From an uncultured Clostridia bacterium (GTDB lineage: Bacteria; Bacillota; Clostridia; Oscillospirales; Acutalibacteraceae), in NCBI GenBank assembly GCA_947585615.1, contig CANPXD010000013.1, positions 1-34,802 on the forward strand: a stretch of DNA of 34,802 nt, read 5' to 3'. The notes beneath the pieces were generated by a model, which ran no database searches, was not told where the DNA came from, and saw only the letters and a list, made by a program, of their open reading frames with translations. Below are positions 15,766 through 24,996 of the stretch, piece by piece; the first letter of the stretch is position 1, and every line of letters begins with the position of its first letter. The position numbers and the translations under genes were made by a program.

Positions 15766-17792
15766 TGCCTTATAAAAAATGGATAATTGCAGATGCTGAT
15801 AAAGAAAAGGCGTCTGAATTAAGTGAAAAATTCAATATAGACCCTTTTATAGCTTATATGCTGGTTTCGAGGGGAATAAAAAGCGAACTTGAGGTGTCTG
15901 ACTTCCTGTCGGACTCATATCATTTTTCCGACCCTTTTGGACTGGCCGATATGGATAAAGCTGTTTCACGCATTGAACAGGCGATTGATTACTCCGAAAA
16001 AATCACTGTTTACGGAGATTATGACTGCGACGGCGTGACTGCAACCGTTCTTCTTGTTTCGCTCCTGAAAAATATGGGAGCGCAGGTCGATTATTATATT
16101 CCGTCGCGCGAATCGGAAGGTTATGGAATGAACAGCGATGCCGTAAAACAAATTCACAGCGGCGGCACAAGGCTGATTATAACGGTCGATAATGGTATTT
16201 CCGCTTTTGAAGAAGCGCAGTTGATTTACTCTCTCGGAATGGAACTTATCATTACAGACCACCATCAGATAGGAGATGCGCTTCCGACAGCCTATGCTGT
16301 AATCAATCCGCATAGGGAGGATAACAGCATTGCATTTAGAAACTTTGCAGGTGTGGGCGTTGCTTTTAAGCTTGCGTGTGCTCTATATGGTGACACAAAC
16401 GATATGCTTATGCAGTTTGCTGACCTTGCCGCACTCGGAACAATAGGTGATGTTGTGCCTCTTGTGGGAGAAAACAGATCGCTGGTTAAAGCAGGTCTGA
16501 AAATGATTAATTCCGATTTCAGGCTCGGTATTGCCGCCCTTAAGGAAGCGGCAGGAATCGGAGATAAAAAACTTTCGTCAACCGATGTTGCCTTTATACT
16601 TTGTCCGAGAATTAACGCTGCCGGCAGAATAGACAAAGCGTCGCGTGCGGCTGAACTGTTGCTTTCAGAAAATTACAGCGACGCGTCATTTAAAGCGGAA
16701 CAGCTTAATATAGACAATCTGCACAGACAGGAACTGGAGCAGAATATTATAGATGATGTTATGCAGAAAATTGCCGAAAATCCTCGGCTTGTTCAGGACA
16801 GGGTAATTGTAATCGGCGGAGAAAACTATCACACGGGCGTTGTGGGTATTGTGGCTTCGCGTGTCCTTGAAGAATTTGGAAAACCGACTTTTATCATCGG
16901 CATTGACAGTGATGGAAATTCGCGTGGTTCGGCAAGAAGTATTGAAGGCTTTGATATTTATAAGGCAATATCTTCATGCTCTTATCTTCTGAAGCAGTTC
17001 GGCGGTCATAAGAGCGCTGCAGGAGTAGAACTGTCGGCAGACAATATAGATGTATTCAGAAGAAAGATCAATCAATACGCACAGGAAAATTATCCCGTAA
17101 TGCCGCCTCAGACGCTTCGCATAGATTGTAAGCTCTCACCGTTTTATCTTAATCTTGAACTTGCGCAGAACCTTACTGCCCTCGAACCTTACGGAGAAGC
17201 GAACCCAAAGGCTGTTTTTGCCCTTACGGGGCTGACGCTTGTCTCTGTAAAGGAAATGGGAAACGCAAAGCATATAAGGCTCGAGTGTGAGAAAAAAGGA
17301 CGAAAAATAAGAATTGTAAAATTCGGCTGCAGTGCAGAGGAATTTCCGTATGTTACGGGTGATAGGATTGATGTTGCCGTCAGAGTTTCAAAAAATATTT
17401 ATAACGGCAGGGAATATCTCTCGGTTCAGGCAGTGGATATAAGGCGCAACGGTACAGACGATGACAAGTATTTTAAGCAAAAGGCTGATTATGAGATGTT
17501 CTGTATTGATAAATCCTATACTGCCGATGTTTATCCTGACAGGGCGGCTTGCTCGGCAGTATACAAATATTTAAAGGCAAACGGAGGCTGGCGATTTGGC
17601 TTCGACGAGCTTTATTTTGCGATTGGCGGCGTTACATACGGTGCTCTGAAATTTGCACTGAAAGCGTTTGAGGAAAGCGGACTCATTTCATACAACGGCA
17701 GTATAATAAACATTTGCAGAGTATTTTCAAAGGTTGATTTAATGAACACTCCTGCTTTCAAGGAACTGAAAGGAAGACTGAGCATTGGCTGA
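15765..17792 (+). CDS. recJ: Single-stranded-DNA-specific 5'-3' exonuclease RecJ
   Basis: RecJ degrades single-stranded DNA 5'-3' in recombination and repair. The DHH-family catalytic motifs appear in order: 'ITVYGDYDCDGVTATVLL' near residue 85, 'ITVDNGIS', 'LIITDHHQIG' near 165, 'DLAALGTIGDVVPL', 'CPRINAAGRID'. The DHHA1 domain has 'SARSIEGFDIYKAIS' and 'FGGHKSAAGVEL' near 413. An OB-like region and a further C-terminal domain follow, giving 675 residues. It shares one base with the hisE stop and overlaps rel by 8 bases. In many Firmicutes apt lies between recJ and rel; here it does not. Confidence 0.96.
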   Translation: MPYKKWIIADADKEKASELSEKFNIDPFIAYMLVSRGIKSELEVSDFLSDSYHFSDPFGLADMDKAVSRIEQAIDYSEKITVYGDYDCDGVTATVLLVSLLKNMGAQVDYYIPSRESEGYGMNSDAVKQIHSGGTRLIITVDNGISAFEEAQLIYSLGMELIITDHHQIGDALPTAYAVINPHREDNSIAFRNFAGVGVAFKLACALYGDTNDMLMQFADLAALGTIGDVVPLVGENRSLVKAGLKMINSDFRLGIAALKEAAGIGDKKLSSTDVAFILCPRINAAGRIDKASRAAELLLSENYSDASFKAEQLNIDNLHRQELEQNIIDDVMQKIAENPRLVQDRVIVIGGENYHTGVVGIVASRVLEEFGKPTFIIGIDSDGNSRGSARSIEGFDIYKAISSCSYLLKQFGGHKSAAGVELSADNIDVFRRKINQYAQENYPVMPPQTLRIDCKLSPFYLNLELAQNLTALEPYGEANPKAVFALTGLTLVSVKEMGNAKHIRLECEKKGRKIRIVKFGCSAEEFPYVTGDRIDVAVRVSKNIYNGREYLSVQAVDIRRNGTDDDKYFKQKADYEMFCIDKSYTADVYPDRAACSAVYKYLKANGGWRFGFDELYFAIGGVTYGALKFALKAFEESGLISYNGSIINICRVFSKVDLMNTPAFKELKGRLSIG

Positions 17793-19938
17793 ATATGATG
17801 ACGGCTTTGCCGTTTTTTTAGAGGAAATTAAACAGCATCCGCAGTACAACACGAAAAAAATTACAGAGGCATACGAGCTTGCCAAAAATGCCCACGGAAA
17901 TCAGAAACGGCGTTCCGGTGAGCCGTATATTATGCACCCTGTTGCCGTTGCCCGTATCCTTTTCAGACTCGGTATGGACAATGAGTGTATTATCGGCGCT
18001 CTGCTTCATGATGTCGTTGAGGATACGGAATATACACTCCCATATATTGGCGAACATTTCGGAAGCAATGTGGAGCTGCTTGTTGACGGCGTCACAAAGC
18101 TCGGTCAGATTCCTCTGTCCACCAGAGAAGAGGTTCAGGCGGAAAATATCCGTAAGATGTTTATGGCTATGAACAAGGATGTCCGTGTTATTATCATCAA
18201 ACTTGCGGACCGGCTTCACAATATGCGCACGCTTGAGCATATGCCTGAATATAAACAGAGGGAAAAAAGTCTTGAAACGCTTGAAATCTATGCGCCGATA
18301 GCGCACCGCCTCGGTATACGTGCAATAAAGGATGAGCTGGAGGATTTAGCCGTATACTATCTTGACCCGATTGCATACAGGGAAATAGAAAACTCTCTTT
18401 CAATGAAGCAGGAAGAGGGCGAAAAATTTTTAAATGAGATTAAATCACAGATAAGCGAAAGAATAAAGCCCGTTATCGAAAATGCAAACATAACCTCAAG
18501 GGTAAAATCAGTTCACGGTATATTCAGAAAAGTATATATCAAGGGGAAGTCTTTTGAGGAAATATACGATATATACGCCGTCAGAATCATAGTCGATTCG
18601 ATGATAGACTGCTATAATGTGCTGGGCATAGTCCATGATATGTTCAAGCCTATTCCGGGTCGTTTTAAGGACTATATTTCAACGCCTAAACCAAACAGGT
18701 ATCAGTCGCTGCATACGACCGTTCTGTCAGGAAGCGGCGTTCCGTTTGAAATTCAGATAAGAACGTGGGAAATGCACCGCACTGCCGAATACGGTATTGC
18801 CGCGCACTGGAAATATAAGCTCGGCAGAGGCGGAAAGGACAGCCTTGATGCCGGTCTTTCGTGGATTCACAGTATGATAGAAATGGGCGAGGAATCGGAC
18901 AGCGCCGAGGATCTTGTCGCCAACATAAAAGGAGATCTTTCCATAGAGGAGGTCTATGTTTTCACACCTAAGGGAGATGTTAAAAATCTTCCAACCGGCT
19001 CAACCGTTATAGATTTTGCCTATGCCATTCACTCGGCGGTCGGGAATAAAATGATAGGCGCAAAGGTGGATGGAAGAATTGTTCCGCTTGATTACAAGGT
19101 CAGAACAGGAGAAAAAATAGAAATACTGACCTCAAATCAACAGGGCAAAGGGCCGAGCCGCGACTGGCTTTCAATCGTCAGAACAGGCGAAGCGAGGAGC
19201 AAGATAAGAAGCTGGTTCAAAAAAGAAAGACGTGAAGAGAACATCGAAGAGGGCCGTTCCATAGTGGAGCGCGAGCTTCGCAGGAATTTTATAAGATTGT
19301 CGGGTGAAAAATACGGCGAATTTATTTTAAAGATTGCGGAGCGTCAGCATTTCGGCAGTATTCAGTTCAACCGCCTTATGCCCGGAATAAAGGACGAATA
19401 CAACCGCAACTGGAAAGAGGATAAGGAAGCCGAAAAAGAAAAAATTGCCGCTCCCGACAGGATTCGGAAAACCCAGGCATCGGATAACGGTATAGTTGTT
19501 GAGGGAATAGATAACTGTCTTATCAAAATTGCCAAATGCTGTTCGCCTCTTCCCGGCGAGGAAATAGTCGGCTTTATTACGCGCGGTCACGGACTTTCCG
19601 TTCATAAAAGAAGCTGCCGCAATGTTCCGCAGGATCTTGAGAACTGCGCCGAGCCTGAGCGGTGGATAAAGGCTTACTGGGATGACAGCGTCAGGGTTGA
19701 AACAATGTCTACCCTTGATGTTTATGCTATTGACAGAGACGGTGTAGTGCTGGACATAACGAGTAAGTTGATGAATATGCACGTTAAAATTCACTCGATA
19801 AATGCAAGACCGATAAATGACGGCAATTGCCTGACTACTCTGACAGTTGCCGTAAACAGCAGGGAACACCTTGATAATATTGTTAAAATAATAAGAAAAA
19901 TAGAGGGCGTTTATCACATAGAAAGAAGCGGTGTATAA
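17785..19938 (+). CDS. relA: Bifunctional (p)ppGpp synthetase/hydrolase Rel
   Basis: Rel makes and degrades the stringent-response alarmone. The HD hydrolase domain is intact ('[11 protein letters not shown]', '[13 protein letters not shown]', '[12 protein letters not shown]'), as is the synthetase domain ('[20 protein letters not shown]', '[20 protein letters not shown]'). The RFKD sequence is the version found in bifunctional enzymes. A TGS domain lies near 386-450, the Cys/His region ('[13 protein letters not shown]') near 577, and a C-terminal ACT domain from about 635. It has 717 residues. The start is TTG, supported by AAGGAAG upstream and by the need for the N-terminal HD residues. The first 8 bases overlap recJ. 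Confidence 0.96.
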   Translation: MAEYDDGFAVFLEEIKQHPQYNTKKITEAYELAKNAHGNQKRRSGEPYIMHPVAVARILFRLGMDNECIIGALLHDVVEDTEYTLPYIGEHFGSNVELLVDGVTKLGQIPLSTREEVQAENIRKMFMAMNKDVRVIIIKLADRLHNMRTLEHMPEYKQREKSLETLEIYAPIAHRLGIRAIKDELEDLAVYYLDPIAYREIENSLSMKQEEGEKFLNEIKSQISERIKPVIENANITSRVKSVHGIFRKVYIKGKSFEEIYDIYAVRIIVDSMIDCYNVLGIVHDMFKPIPGRFKDYISTPKPNRYQSLHTTVLSGSGVPFEIQIRTWEMHRTAEYGIAAHWKYKLGRGGKDSLDAGLSWIHSMIEMGEESDSAEDLVANIKGDLSIEEVYVFTPKGDVKNLPTGSTVIDFAYAIHSAVGNKMIGAKVDGRIVPLDYKVRTGEKIEILTSNQQGKGPSRDWLSIVRTGEARSKIRSWFKKERREENIEEGRSIVERELRRNFIRLSGEKYGEFILKIAERQHFGSIQFNRLMPGIKDEYNRNWKEDKEAEKEKIAAPDRIRKTQASDNGIVVEGIDNCLIKIAKCCSPLPGEEIVGFITRGHGLSVHKRSCRNVPQDLENCAEPERWIKAYWDDSVRVETMSTLDVYAIDRDGVVLDITSKLMNMHVKIHSINARPINDGNCLTTLTVAVNSREHLDNIVKIIRKIEGVYHIERSGV

Positions 19939-19939
19939 A

Positions 19940-20389
19940 ATGAAAGCTGTTATTCAGCGTGTGCTTGAATCAGATGTTAAAATAGACGGAAGAACAGTCG
20001 GGAAAATAGGTAAAGGAATGATGATTCTGCTTGGCGTTGTCGATGGCGACGCGGAAAATGAAGCTGATTTGCTGATTAACAAAATTCCTTTTCTCCGTAT
20101 TTTTGAAGACGAAAACGGAAAAATGAACCTTTCCTGCCTTGATACGGGCGGCGAGATACTTGTCGTATCACAGTTTACGCTGTGCGCTGACTGCTCTCAC
20201 GGCAGACGCCCGAGCTTTACAAAAGCCGCCGCACCGGACGCTGCCAATGCCCTTTACGAGTATTTTGTCCGCGGACTTGAAAAAGCGGGCGTTAAAAGCG
20301 TTAAGACAGGGAAGTTCGGGGCTGATATGAAGGTAAGTCTTATAAACGACGGTCCTGTTACGATTATTCTTGATACGGAACAGTTTTAA
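19940..20389 (+). CDS. dtd: D-aminoacyl-tRNA deacylase
   Basis: Dtd removes wrongly attached D-amino acids (and glycine from tRNA-Ala) in the cytoplasm. The 149-residue length is typical. The N terminus '[13 protein letters not shown]' is canonical, '[20 protein letters not shown]' forms the active site around residues 75-95, and '[11 protein letters not shown]' contains the Gly-Pro motif that screens chirality. The ORF track starts at GTG 19931; I chose ATG 19940 because it gives the standard family N terminus and begins just after the rel stop. The rel-dtd order is conserved in Firmicutes. Confidence 0.94.
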   Translation: MKAVIQRVLESDVKIDGRTVGKIGKGMMILLGVVDGDAENEADLLINKIPFLRIFEDENGKMNLSCLDTGGEILVVSQFTLCADCSHGRRPSFTKAAAPDAANALYEYFVRGLEKAGVKSVKTGKFGADMKVSLINDGPVTIILDTEQF

Positions 20390-20431
20390 TATTTCATTTA
20401 AGCAAATCAAATACCTGAAAGGCGTGGTCGC

Positions 20432-21046
20432 ATGGTTAAAGTTAAATCCGTTGTACTCGGTTCTCTTGAAAACAACTGCTATCTGCTTACCGATGAAAAA
20501 ACGGGAAAATCCGCTCTTATAGACTGTACGGACGCATCAGCACCCATGACAGATATGATAGGCGGCGCCAAACTTGAATATATACTTCTTACCCACGGTC
20601 ATTTTGATCACATCGGCGGAGTTGCAGAAATTAAGAAAAAGTACGGCGCGAAGGTCGTTATCGGCAGCGGAGACGAAAAAATGCTCTCATCGGGGAAGCT
20701 GAGTCTTGCCGCCTATTGCGGCGAGCATCAGAGTGATACCGAAGCGGACAGTATTGTTTCCGACGGAGATGTCCTGAGGTTAGGGGAAACTGAAATTAAG
20801 GTTATGGCAACGCCCGGGCACACAAAGGGCGGAGTTTGTTATATTGCGGACGATGTTATTTTCACGGGTGATACGCTGTTTTTCTGCTCGTGCGGAAGAA
20901 CAGACTTTCCGGGAGGCTCGTTTTCCGAGATAAAGGAGAGCCTCAGACGTCTTGCATCGCTTAAAAAAAATTATAAGCTTTATCCGGGACACGACCGAGA
21001 AAGCACTCTTGAATTTGAGAAGAAAAATAATCCTTATATGAGATAA
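20432..21046 (+). CDS. Metallo-beta-lactamase fold hydrolase (glyoxalase II-like)
   Basis: This is a 204-residue cytoplasmic hydrolase. The zinc motif is 'LLTHGHFDHIGG' (HxHxDH) near residue 55, with further ligands in 'TPGHTKGG', 'FTGDTLF' and 'YPGHD'. This arrangement fits the glyoxalase II/YcbL-type subgroup. The exact substrate cannot be read from sequence; thioesterase activity on a small thiol ester is possible. It lies between dtd and hemZ, a known Clostridia neighbourhood, separated from dtd by 42 bases and from hemZ by only 4. Confidence 0.88.
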   Translation: MVKVKSVVLGSLENNCYLLTDEKTGKSALIDCTDASAPMTDMIGGAKLEYILLTHGHFDHIGGVAEIKKKYGAKVVIGSGDEKMLSSGKLSLAAYCGEHQSDTEADSIVSDGDVLRLGETEIKVMATPGHTKGGVCYIADDVIFTGDTLFFCSCGRTDFPGGSFSEIKESLRRLASLKKNYKLYPGHDRESTLEFEKKNNPYMR

Positions 21047-21050
21047 AGCA

Positions 21051-22499
21051 ATGATAATTGTAGTTAAAAACCATCCTTATCGGTATGATATGGAAAACAT
21101 AAGCGAAATATTTTTTCCTTATGAAAAAATCAGAGTTTATGAGGCTTTCTGTGATGCCGAAGATCCTGTTACGGTCGTTACGGGAATAGAAGGGGATAAA
21201 CTCTATGTTGACGCGGAAATCTATAATAAGCACAAGTGTGCTGAAAGGACGGCAGACGGCGAAACTGACAGGAAAAGCGCTCTGTCTGTTCTTTTATATA
21301 ATACTTTATCCGAACTGTTAAATGTTTCGTATCCGTGGGGTCTGCTTTACGGCGTTCGTCCCGTGCGGCGTATGTATGCTCTGACAGACAAGTATTCCGA
21401 GGAACAGGCAAAGAGAATTTTTAGAGAAAAATATCTTGTAAGCAGTGAAAAAACGGAGCTTACTGCAAGAGTTATGAGGAGCGAAAACAAAATCATAGCG
21501 CTGTCAGATGAAAAGAGCTTTTCGTTATATGTTTCTATTCCGTTCTGCCCGACAAGGTGTTCATACTGCTCATTTGTGTCGCACAGTATTGAAAATGCCT
21601 CAAAGCTTGTGGAACCGTATGCAGAGAGGTTGGTGAAAGAAATATATGAAACGGGAAAATATGTATCGTCTCTGGGACTAAGACTTGAAACCGTCTATTT
21701 CGGCGGCGGAACGCCGACATCATTTTCAGCCGATATTCTTTCGCGGATTTTCAAAGCTGTTGAGGACAGCTTTGATATGAGCACCGTAAGGGAATATACT
21801 GTTGAAGCAGGCAGACCCGACACAATTACCCGTAATAAACTTATGACCTTAAAGAACGCAGGAATTTCGAGAATAAGCATTAACCCTCAGACCTTTAATG
21901 ACGATGTGCTTAAAATTATCGGCAGACATCACAATGCCGACGATACAATAAAAGCATTTGAACTTGCGAGAAAATGCGGCTTTGACAATATAAATATGGA
22001 TTTTATAGCCGGACTGCCGCAGGACAGTATGGAGTCTTTTAAAAGCAGTATTGATAAGGGAATCAGCCTTGAAGCAGAATCCGTTACGCTTCATACGCTG
22101 TCTCTTAAAAGCGGAGCATATATGGCAGAAAAAAAGACGGCGTTTGATTCATCGTCAAAAGATATTGTGTCTTCAATGGTGAATTACTCAAACTCGGCAC
22201 TCGGCGAAAACGGTTATCATCCTTACTATATGTACCGACAGGGCAAATCTCTCGGAAACCTTGAAAATGTGGGTTGGTGTAAAAAGGGCAGGGACTGTCT
22301 TTACAATGTTTTTATGATGGACGAAACACATACGGTGCTCGCAGTAGGAGCAGGAGCGGTTATAAAGTTAAAAAATCAGAAAACAGGAAAAATTGAGAGA
22401 GTCTACAATTATAAATATCCGTATGAATATATAAATGATTTTGATGAAATTCAGAGAAGAAAGAACCGTATAAAAACATTTTACAGTGAATATAATTAG
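21051..22499 (+). CDS. hemZ: HemZ-type radical SAM protein (coproporphyrinogen dehydrogenase family)
   Basis: HemZ is an oxygen-independent coproporphyrinogen oxidase-like radical SAM enzyme. After an N-terminal region of about 160 residues characteristic of HemZ, the cluster motif 'IPFCPTRCSYCSF' (CxxxCxxC) appears, followed by 'VYFGGGTPTSF', 'YTVEAGRPDTIT', 'RISINPQTFNDDVL' and 'NMDFIAGLPQD', all typical of the HemN/HemZ superfamily. The length is 482. The role in haem formation is inferred from the family name. Some HemN relatives have other functions, and no other haem genes are visible here. In many Firmicutes hisS and aspS follow; here a promoter and an unrelated gene do. Confidence 0.9.
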   Translation: MIIVVKNHPYRYDMENISEIFFPYEKIRVYEAFCDAEDPVTVVTGIEGDKLYVDAEIYNKHKCAERTADGETDRKSALSVLLYNTLSELLNVSYPWGLLYGVRPVRRMYALTDKYSEEQAKRIFREKYLVSSEKTELTARVMRSENKIIALSDEKSFSLYVSIPFCPTRCSYCSFVSHSIENASKLVEPYAERLVKEIYETGKYVSSLGLRLETVYFGGGTPTSFSADILSRIFKAVEDSFDMSTVREYTVEAGRPDTITRNKLMTLKNAGISRISINPQTFNDDVLKIIGRHHNADDTIKAFELARKCGFDNINMDFIAGLPQDSMESFKSSIDKGISLEAESVTLHTLSLKSGAYMAEKKTAFDSSSKDIVSSMVNYSNSALGENGYHPYYMYRQGKSLGNLENVGWCKKGRDCLYNVFMMDETHTVLAVGAGAVIKLKNQKTGKIERVYNYKYPYEYINDFDEIQRRKNRIKTFYSEYN

Positions 22500-22571
22500 T
22501 AAAAGAGATTTGAACGGCGCAATGATTGTTTGACTTTATAACTCTTTGGAAAACATTTATTACTTTTTGTA

Positions 22572-22600
22572 TTGAAAAAATGTTCTTTTTGCAATATAAT
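22572..22600 (+). promoter_or_regulatory. Strong sigma-A promoter for the coiled-coil gene
   Basis: TTGAAA (22572-22577) and a perfect TATAAT (22595-22600) are separated by exactly 17 bp in an AT-rich stretch. It is the best promoter in the window and lies in the 154-base gap between hemZ and the next gene. Transcription would begin near 22607, just before a hairpin. Confidence 0.85.
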
Positions 22601-22610
22601 ACTATTAATA

Positions 22611-22634
22611 AGCGGTCTTAAAAAACGGACCGCT
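22611..22634 (+). promoter_or_regulatory. 5'-leader stem-loop upstream of the coiled-coil gene
   Basis: AGCGGTC (22611-22617) pairs perfectly with GACCGCT (22628-22634) around a 10-nt A-rich loop. It begins a few bases after the expected transcription start and ends 4 bases before the AAAAGGG ribosome binding site. No T run follows, so it is not a terminator. A 5'-end hairpin of this sort can stabilise mRNA. Confidence 0.6.
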
Positions 22635-22653
22635 GATTAAAAGGGTGTTAGAT

Positions 22654-23184
22654 ATGAGCAAGTTTGACAATGCGTTCAATTATTCAAAATCAGGCTTTGA
22701 GGAGATTTTCTCAAAGACAAGAGATGTTGCTGTAAGCATAAATAAAAAGGGCACACAGGCATTGGATTTGTCGAGAAAAAGGTTTGAATTTCTTGACACA
22801 AAGGCTAAACTGTCAAAGGCTTACGAAAAATACGGACGTCTCCAGTTCAGCATTAATGTTAATGAGCCTGTGAATTCGCAGGAACTTGAGGATGTTACTG
22901 CGCTGATAATGTCATACCGCGATAAACTTGAAGCATTAAAAGAAGAAATTGAGGACTCGAGCGAAATCAAGGATACAAGTGAAATCAAGAGAGAGGCTCA
23001 GGAACTTAAAAAGGAAGTAAAGGCTGCTTCAATCGAAGCGCGCGAGGTGTTCAAGAAGCAGATGGAGGAAGTACGCAAAAACGCAAAGGAAGTATTCAAA
23101 AATGTTCAGCCTCAGTCTAAGGATAATGATCAGCCGGAAATAACAGAGGTTGAACCGCAGGTACAAAAGCAGACGGAAGAGTAA
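22654..23184 (+). CDS. Hypothetical coiled-coil protein
   Basis: I do not recognise this 176-residue protein. It has no signal peptide or membrane segment, is very rich in Lys, Glu, Ser and Ala, and the long stretches around residues 80-155 ('KREAQELKKEVKAASIEARE', 'FKKQMEEVRKNAKEVFKN') should form helices and a coiled coil. A small repeated SEIKDT/SEIK element lies near residue 105. The tail is acidic and Gln-rich. The ORF track uses GTG 22645, but that codon is inside the AAAAGGG ribosome binding site; ATG 22654 is better placed. It has its own promoter, leader hairpin and terminator and is therefore monocistronic. Confidence 0.8.
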   Translation: MSKFDNAFNYSKSGFEEIFSKTRDVAVSINKKGTQALDLSRKRFEFLDTKAKLSKAYEKYGRLQFSINVNEPVNSQELEDVTALIMSYRDKLEALKEEIEDSSEIKDTSEIKREAQELKKEVKAASIEAREVFKKQMEEVRKNAKEVFKNVQPQSKDNDQPEITEVEPQVQKQTEE

Positions 23185-23198
23185 TATAAAGATTTTTC

Positions 23199-23231
23199 AG
23201 GCAGTGCAAATTTTTTTGCACTGCCTTTTTT
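23199..23231 (+). terminator. Strong intrinsic terminator after the coiled-coil gene
   Basis: AGGCAGTGCAAA (23199-23210) pairs with TTTGCACTGCCT (23215-23226) across a 4-nt T loop, and the stem is followed by a run of T to 23231. This 12-bp stem plus T tract is a textbook Rho-independent terminator. It separates the upstream gene from the flippase gene whose start lies 11 bases later. Confidence 0.93.
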
Positions 23232-23242
23232 GTGGTGATTTT

Positions 23243-24931
23243 TTGAACAATTCAAAGCAGAAATATATCGGATCGGCAGTTTTGCTGCTCATTGCTTCAG
23301 TCCTTGTCAAGGCTATAAGCGCGGTGTATAAAATACCTTTGACAGCATACATAGGAGCAACCGGCAGAGGATATTTTAATATTGCTTATAATTTTTATAT
23401 GCCGCTTCATGCTCTCATTATGGGCGCATTTCCGATTACGCTTTCTCACCTTGTGAGCAAATACAACGAAAAAAAAGACCAGGCAAAAATTCATTCGCTC
23501 AAAAAAGCGGCAAAGATACTTTTCTTCGCGGTAGGTATGCTCGGGCTTGTTTTGATGCTTGTTTTTGCAAAGCCGTATGCCGAACTGATTTCTTCCTCTC
23601 CCAAGAGTATATACACCATCTATGTTCTTGCGCCGACAGTTCTTTTTTCTTCAATGGCGGCGTATAGGAGGTCGTTTGCAGAGGGGTATATGAATATGAT
23701 ACCAACCTCTGTCAGTCAGGTTATAGAGGCAGTGTTTAAGCTTGTTTTCGGTCTGCTTTTTGCAAGAGTGTCAATGGGCAGACTTTATGATATGTATTTG
23801 CAAACCGGCGCCGTGTTCGGTATGATCTGCGAAAATGAAGAAACGGCACTCTCGGTGATTTATCCGCTTACTTCTGCTGCCGCAATGGGCGGAGTGACGG
23901 TCGGTGCCTTTATCAGTTTGATTTATGTTTCGGTTTACACATCAGTGAAGTATAATTCATATATTCCCCGTAAAATCTATAAAACAAAGGACAGTATGCT
24001 GGAGATTTTTTCTTTTTCTGCTCCGATAATCTTTTCAACGGTTATACAAAGCGCGTCTTCATTTCTGGATGACGCTTCTGTTCAATACTGTCTTTCAAAC
24101 TGCTCAACAGAGGGTCTTAAAGAAGCATACGCCAGATGTCTTGCGCTTACTTCAACTCCGGACGAGGACATTGTTGCATATATATACGGACTCTTTTCGT
24201 CTGCTCAGGATTTTAAAAATCTTTTGCCGGGGCTGACTATGGCGCTTGGCGTTGCCGCAGTTCCCGCAATATCCGCTGCATTTGAAGCAGGCGACAGCCG
24301 CAGGCTTTCAAATCTCTCAAACAGTATTTTCAAATACACCTCCCTTATTGCTTTCGGCGGCGGATTTTATTTGTCTCTCGTTGCGCCTTATGCAATGGGG
24401 CTTCTCTATAAAACATCAAATTATGATATTGTTATAGGCAGCAGCAATCTTGTATTCAGCTTTGGCTTTGTTATGTTTATCTATTGTCTTGCGGGACTTT
24501 CCGTTTTTTCGGTTCAGGCGATCGGATGCGCAAAAAAGGGAATACCTTTTCTTGTTTTGTCTGCCGCAGTGCGGATTGCTGTTAATTTTCTTCTTGTTTC
24601 CGACTATCGTATTAATTTGTATGGAACTGTTGTTTCGGGAGCGGCAGGCTATCTTGTGATACTTATTTCAAATTTAATCATTTTCAGCCGTTATTCGGGA
24701 GTTTCGTTTAAAGTATCTCTTCTGTTTTTTAAACCTTTACTGTGCTGTTCAGTATCTTTCGCGGCGGCTAAAATCATTTTTTCAAGTCTTTTTGACGAGG
24801 CGGGAGATTTGTTTAACTTTACGGTTCTGAGCGGAATATATATTTTTATGTTTACAATCATGACTTTATTGTCAAAAACAATCACTTTTTCAGAAATCAA
24901 AATTTTACAATACAGTAAAAAATTGGCTTAA
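23243..24931 (+). CDS. Polysaccharide/lipid flippase of the MOP superfamily (YabM/SpoVB-like)
   Basis: This is an integral membrane transporter of about 562 residues with a dozen or more hydrophobic segments and little soluble sequence. The N terminus 'GSAVLLLIASVLVKAISAVY' followed by 'KIPLTAYIGATGRGYF' matches the SpoVB/YabM/MurJ-type flippase group, which exports lipid-linked wall or spore-cortex precursors. The neighbours (mazG, rqcP, yabP, yabQ, divIC) match the Bacillus yabM locus, so YabM is the best counterpart. The ORF-track start at 23150 lies inside the preceding gene and would read through its terminator. I chose TTG 23243, preceded by GGTGA, which gives the normal N terminus. Confidence 0.88.
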   Translation: MNNSKQKYIGSAVLLLIASVLVKAISAVYKIPLTAYIGATGRGYFNIAYNFYMPLHALIMGAFPITLSHLVSKYNEKKDQAKIHSLKKAAKILFFAVGMLGLVLMLVFAKPYAELISSSPKSIYTIYVLAPTVLFSSMAAYRRSFAEGYMNMIPTSVSQVIEAVFKLVFGLLFARVSMGRLYDMYLQTGAVFGMICENEETALSVIYPLTSAAAMGGVTVGAFISLIYVSVYTSVKYNSYIPRKIYKTKDSMLEIFSFSAPIIFSTVIQSASSFLDDASVQYCLSNCSTEGLKEAYARCLALTSTPDEDIVAYIYGLFSSAQDFKNLLPGLTMALGVAAVPAISAAFEAGDSRRLSNLSNSIFKYTSLIAFGGGFYLSLVAPYAMGLLYKTSNYDIVIGSSNLVFSFGFVMFIYCLAGLSVFSVQAIGCAKKGIPFLVLSAAVRIAVNFLLVSDYRINLYGTVVSGAAGYLVILISNLIIFSRYSGVSFKVSLLFFKPLLCCSVSFAAAKIIFSSLFDEAGDLFNFTVLSGIYIFMFTIMTLLSKTITFSEIKILQYSKKLA

Positions 24932-24935
24932 ACAC

Positions 24936-24964
24936 TTGATAAATGGATATATTTATTGTATTAT
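24936..24964 (+). promoter_or_regulatory. Sigma-A-type promoter upstream of mazG
   Basis: TTGATA (24936-24941) and TATTAT (24959-24964) are 17 bp apart; each differs from consensus at one position. The site lies in the 65-base gap between the flippase and mazG and would drive the mazG-HU stretch and, by read-through, the rqcP-divIC genes. Confidence 0.75.
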
Positions 24965-24996
24965 TGTTTTAACAAGTTGATCTAAGAGGTGTGCCT

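Noticed and set aside
19327-19917. 196-aa minus-strand ORF opposite rel
   Set aside because: It lies entirely inside the conserved rel C-terminal region and shows no domain pattern; it is a shadow frame.
23150-23242. N-terminal extension of the flippase ORF in the ORF track
   Set aside because: It would start within the preceding gene and cross a strong terminator; TTG 23243 gives the family N terminus.
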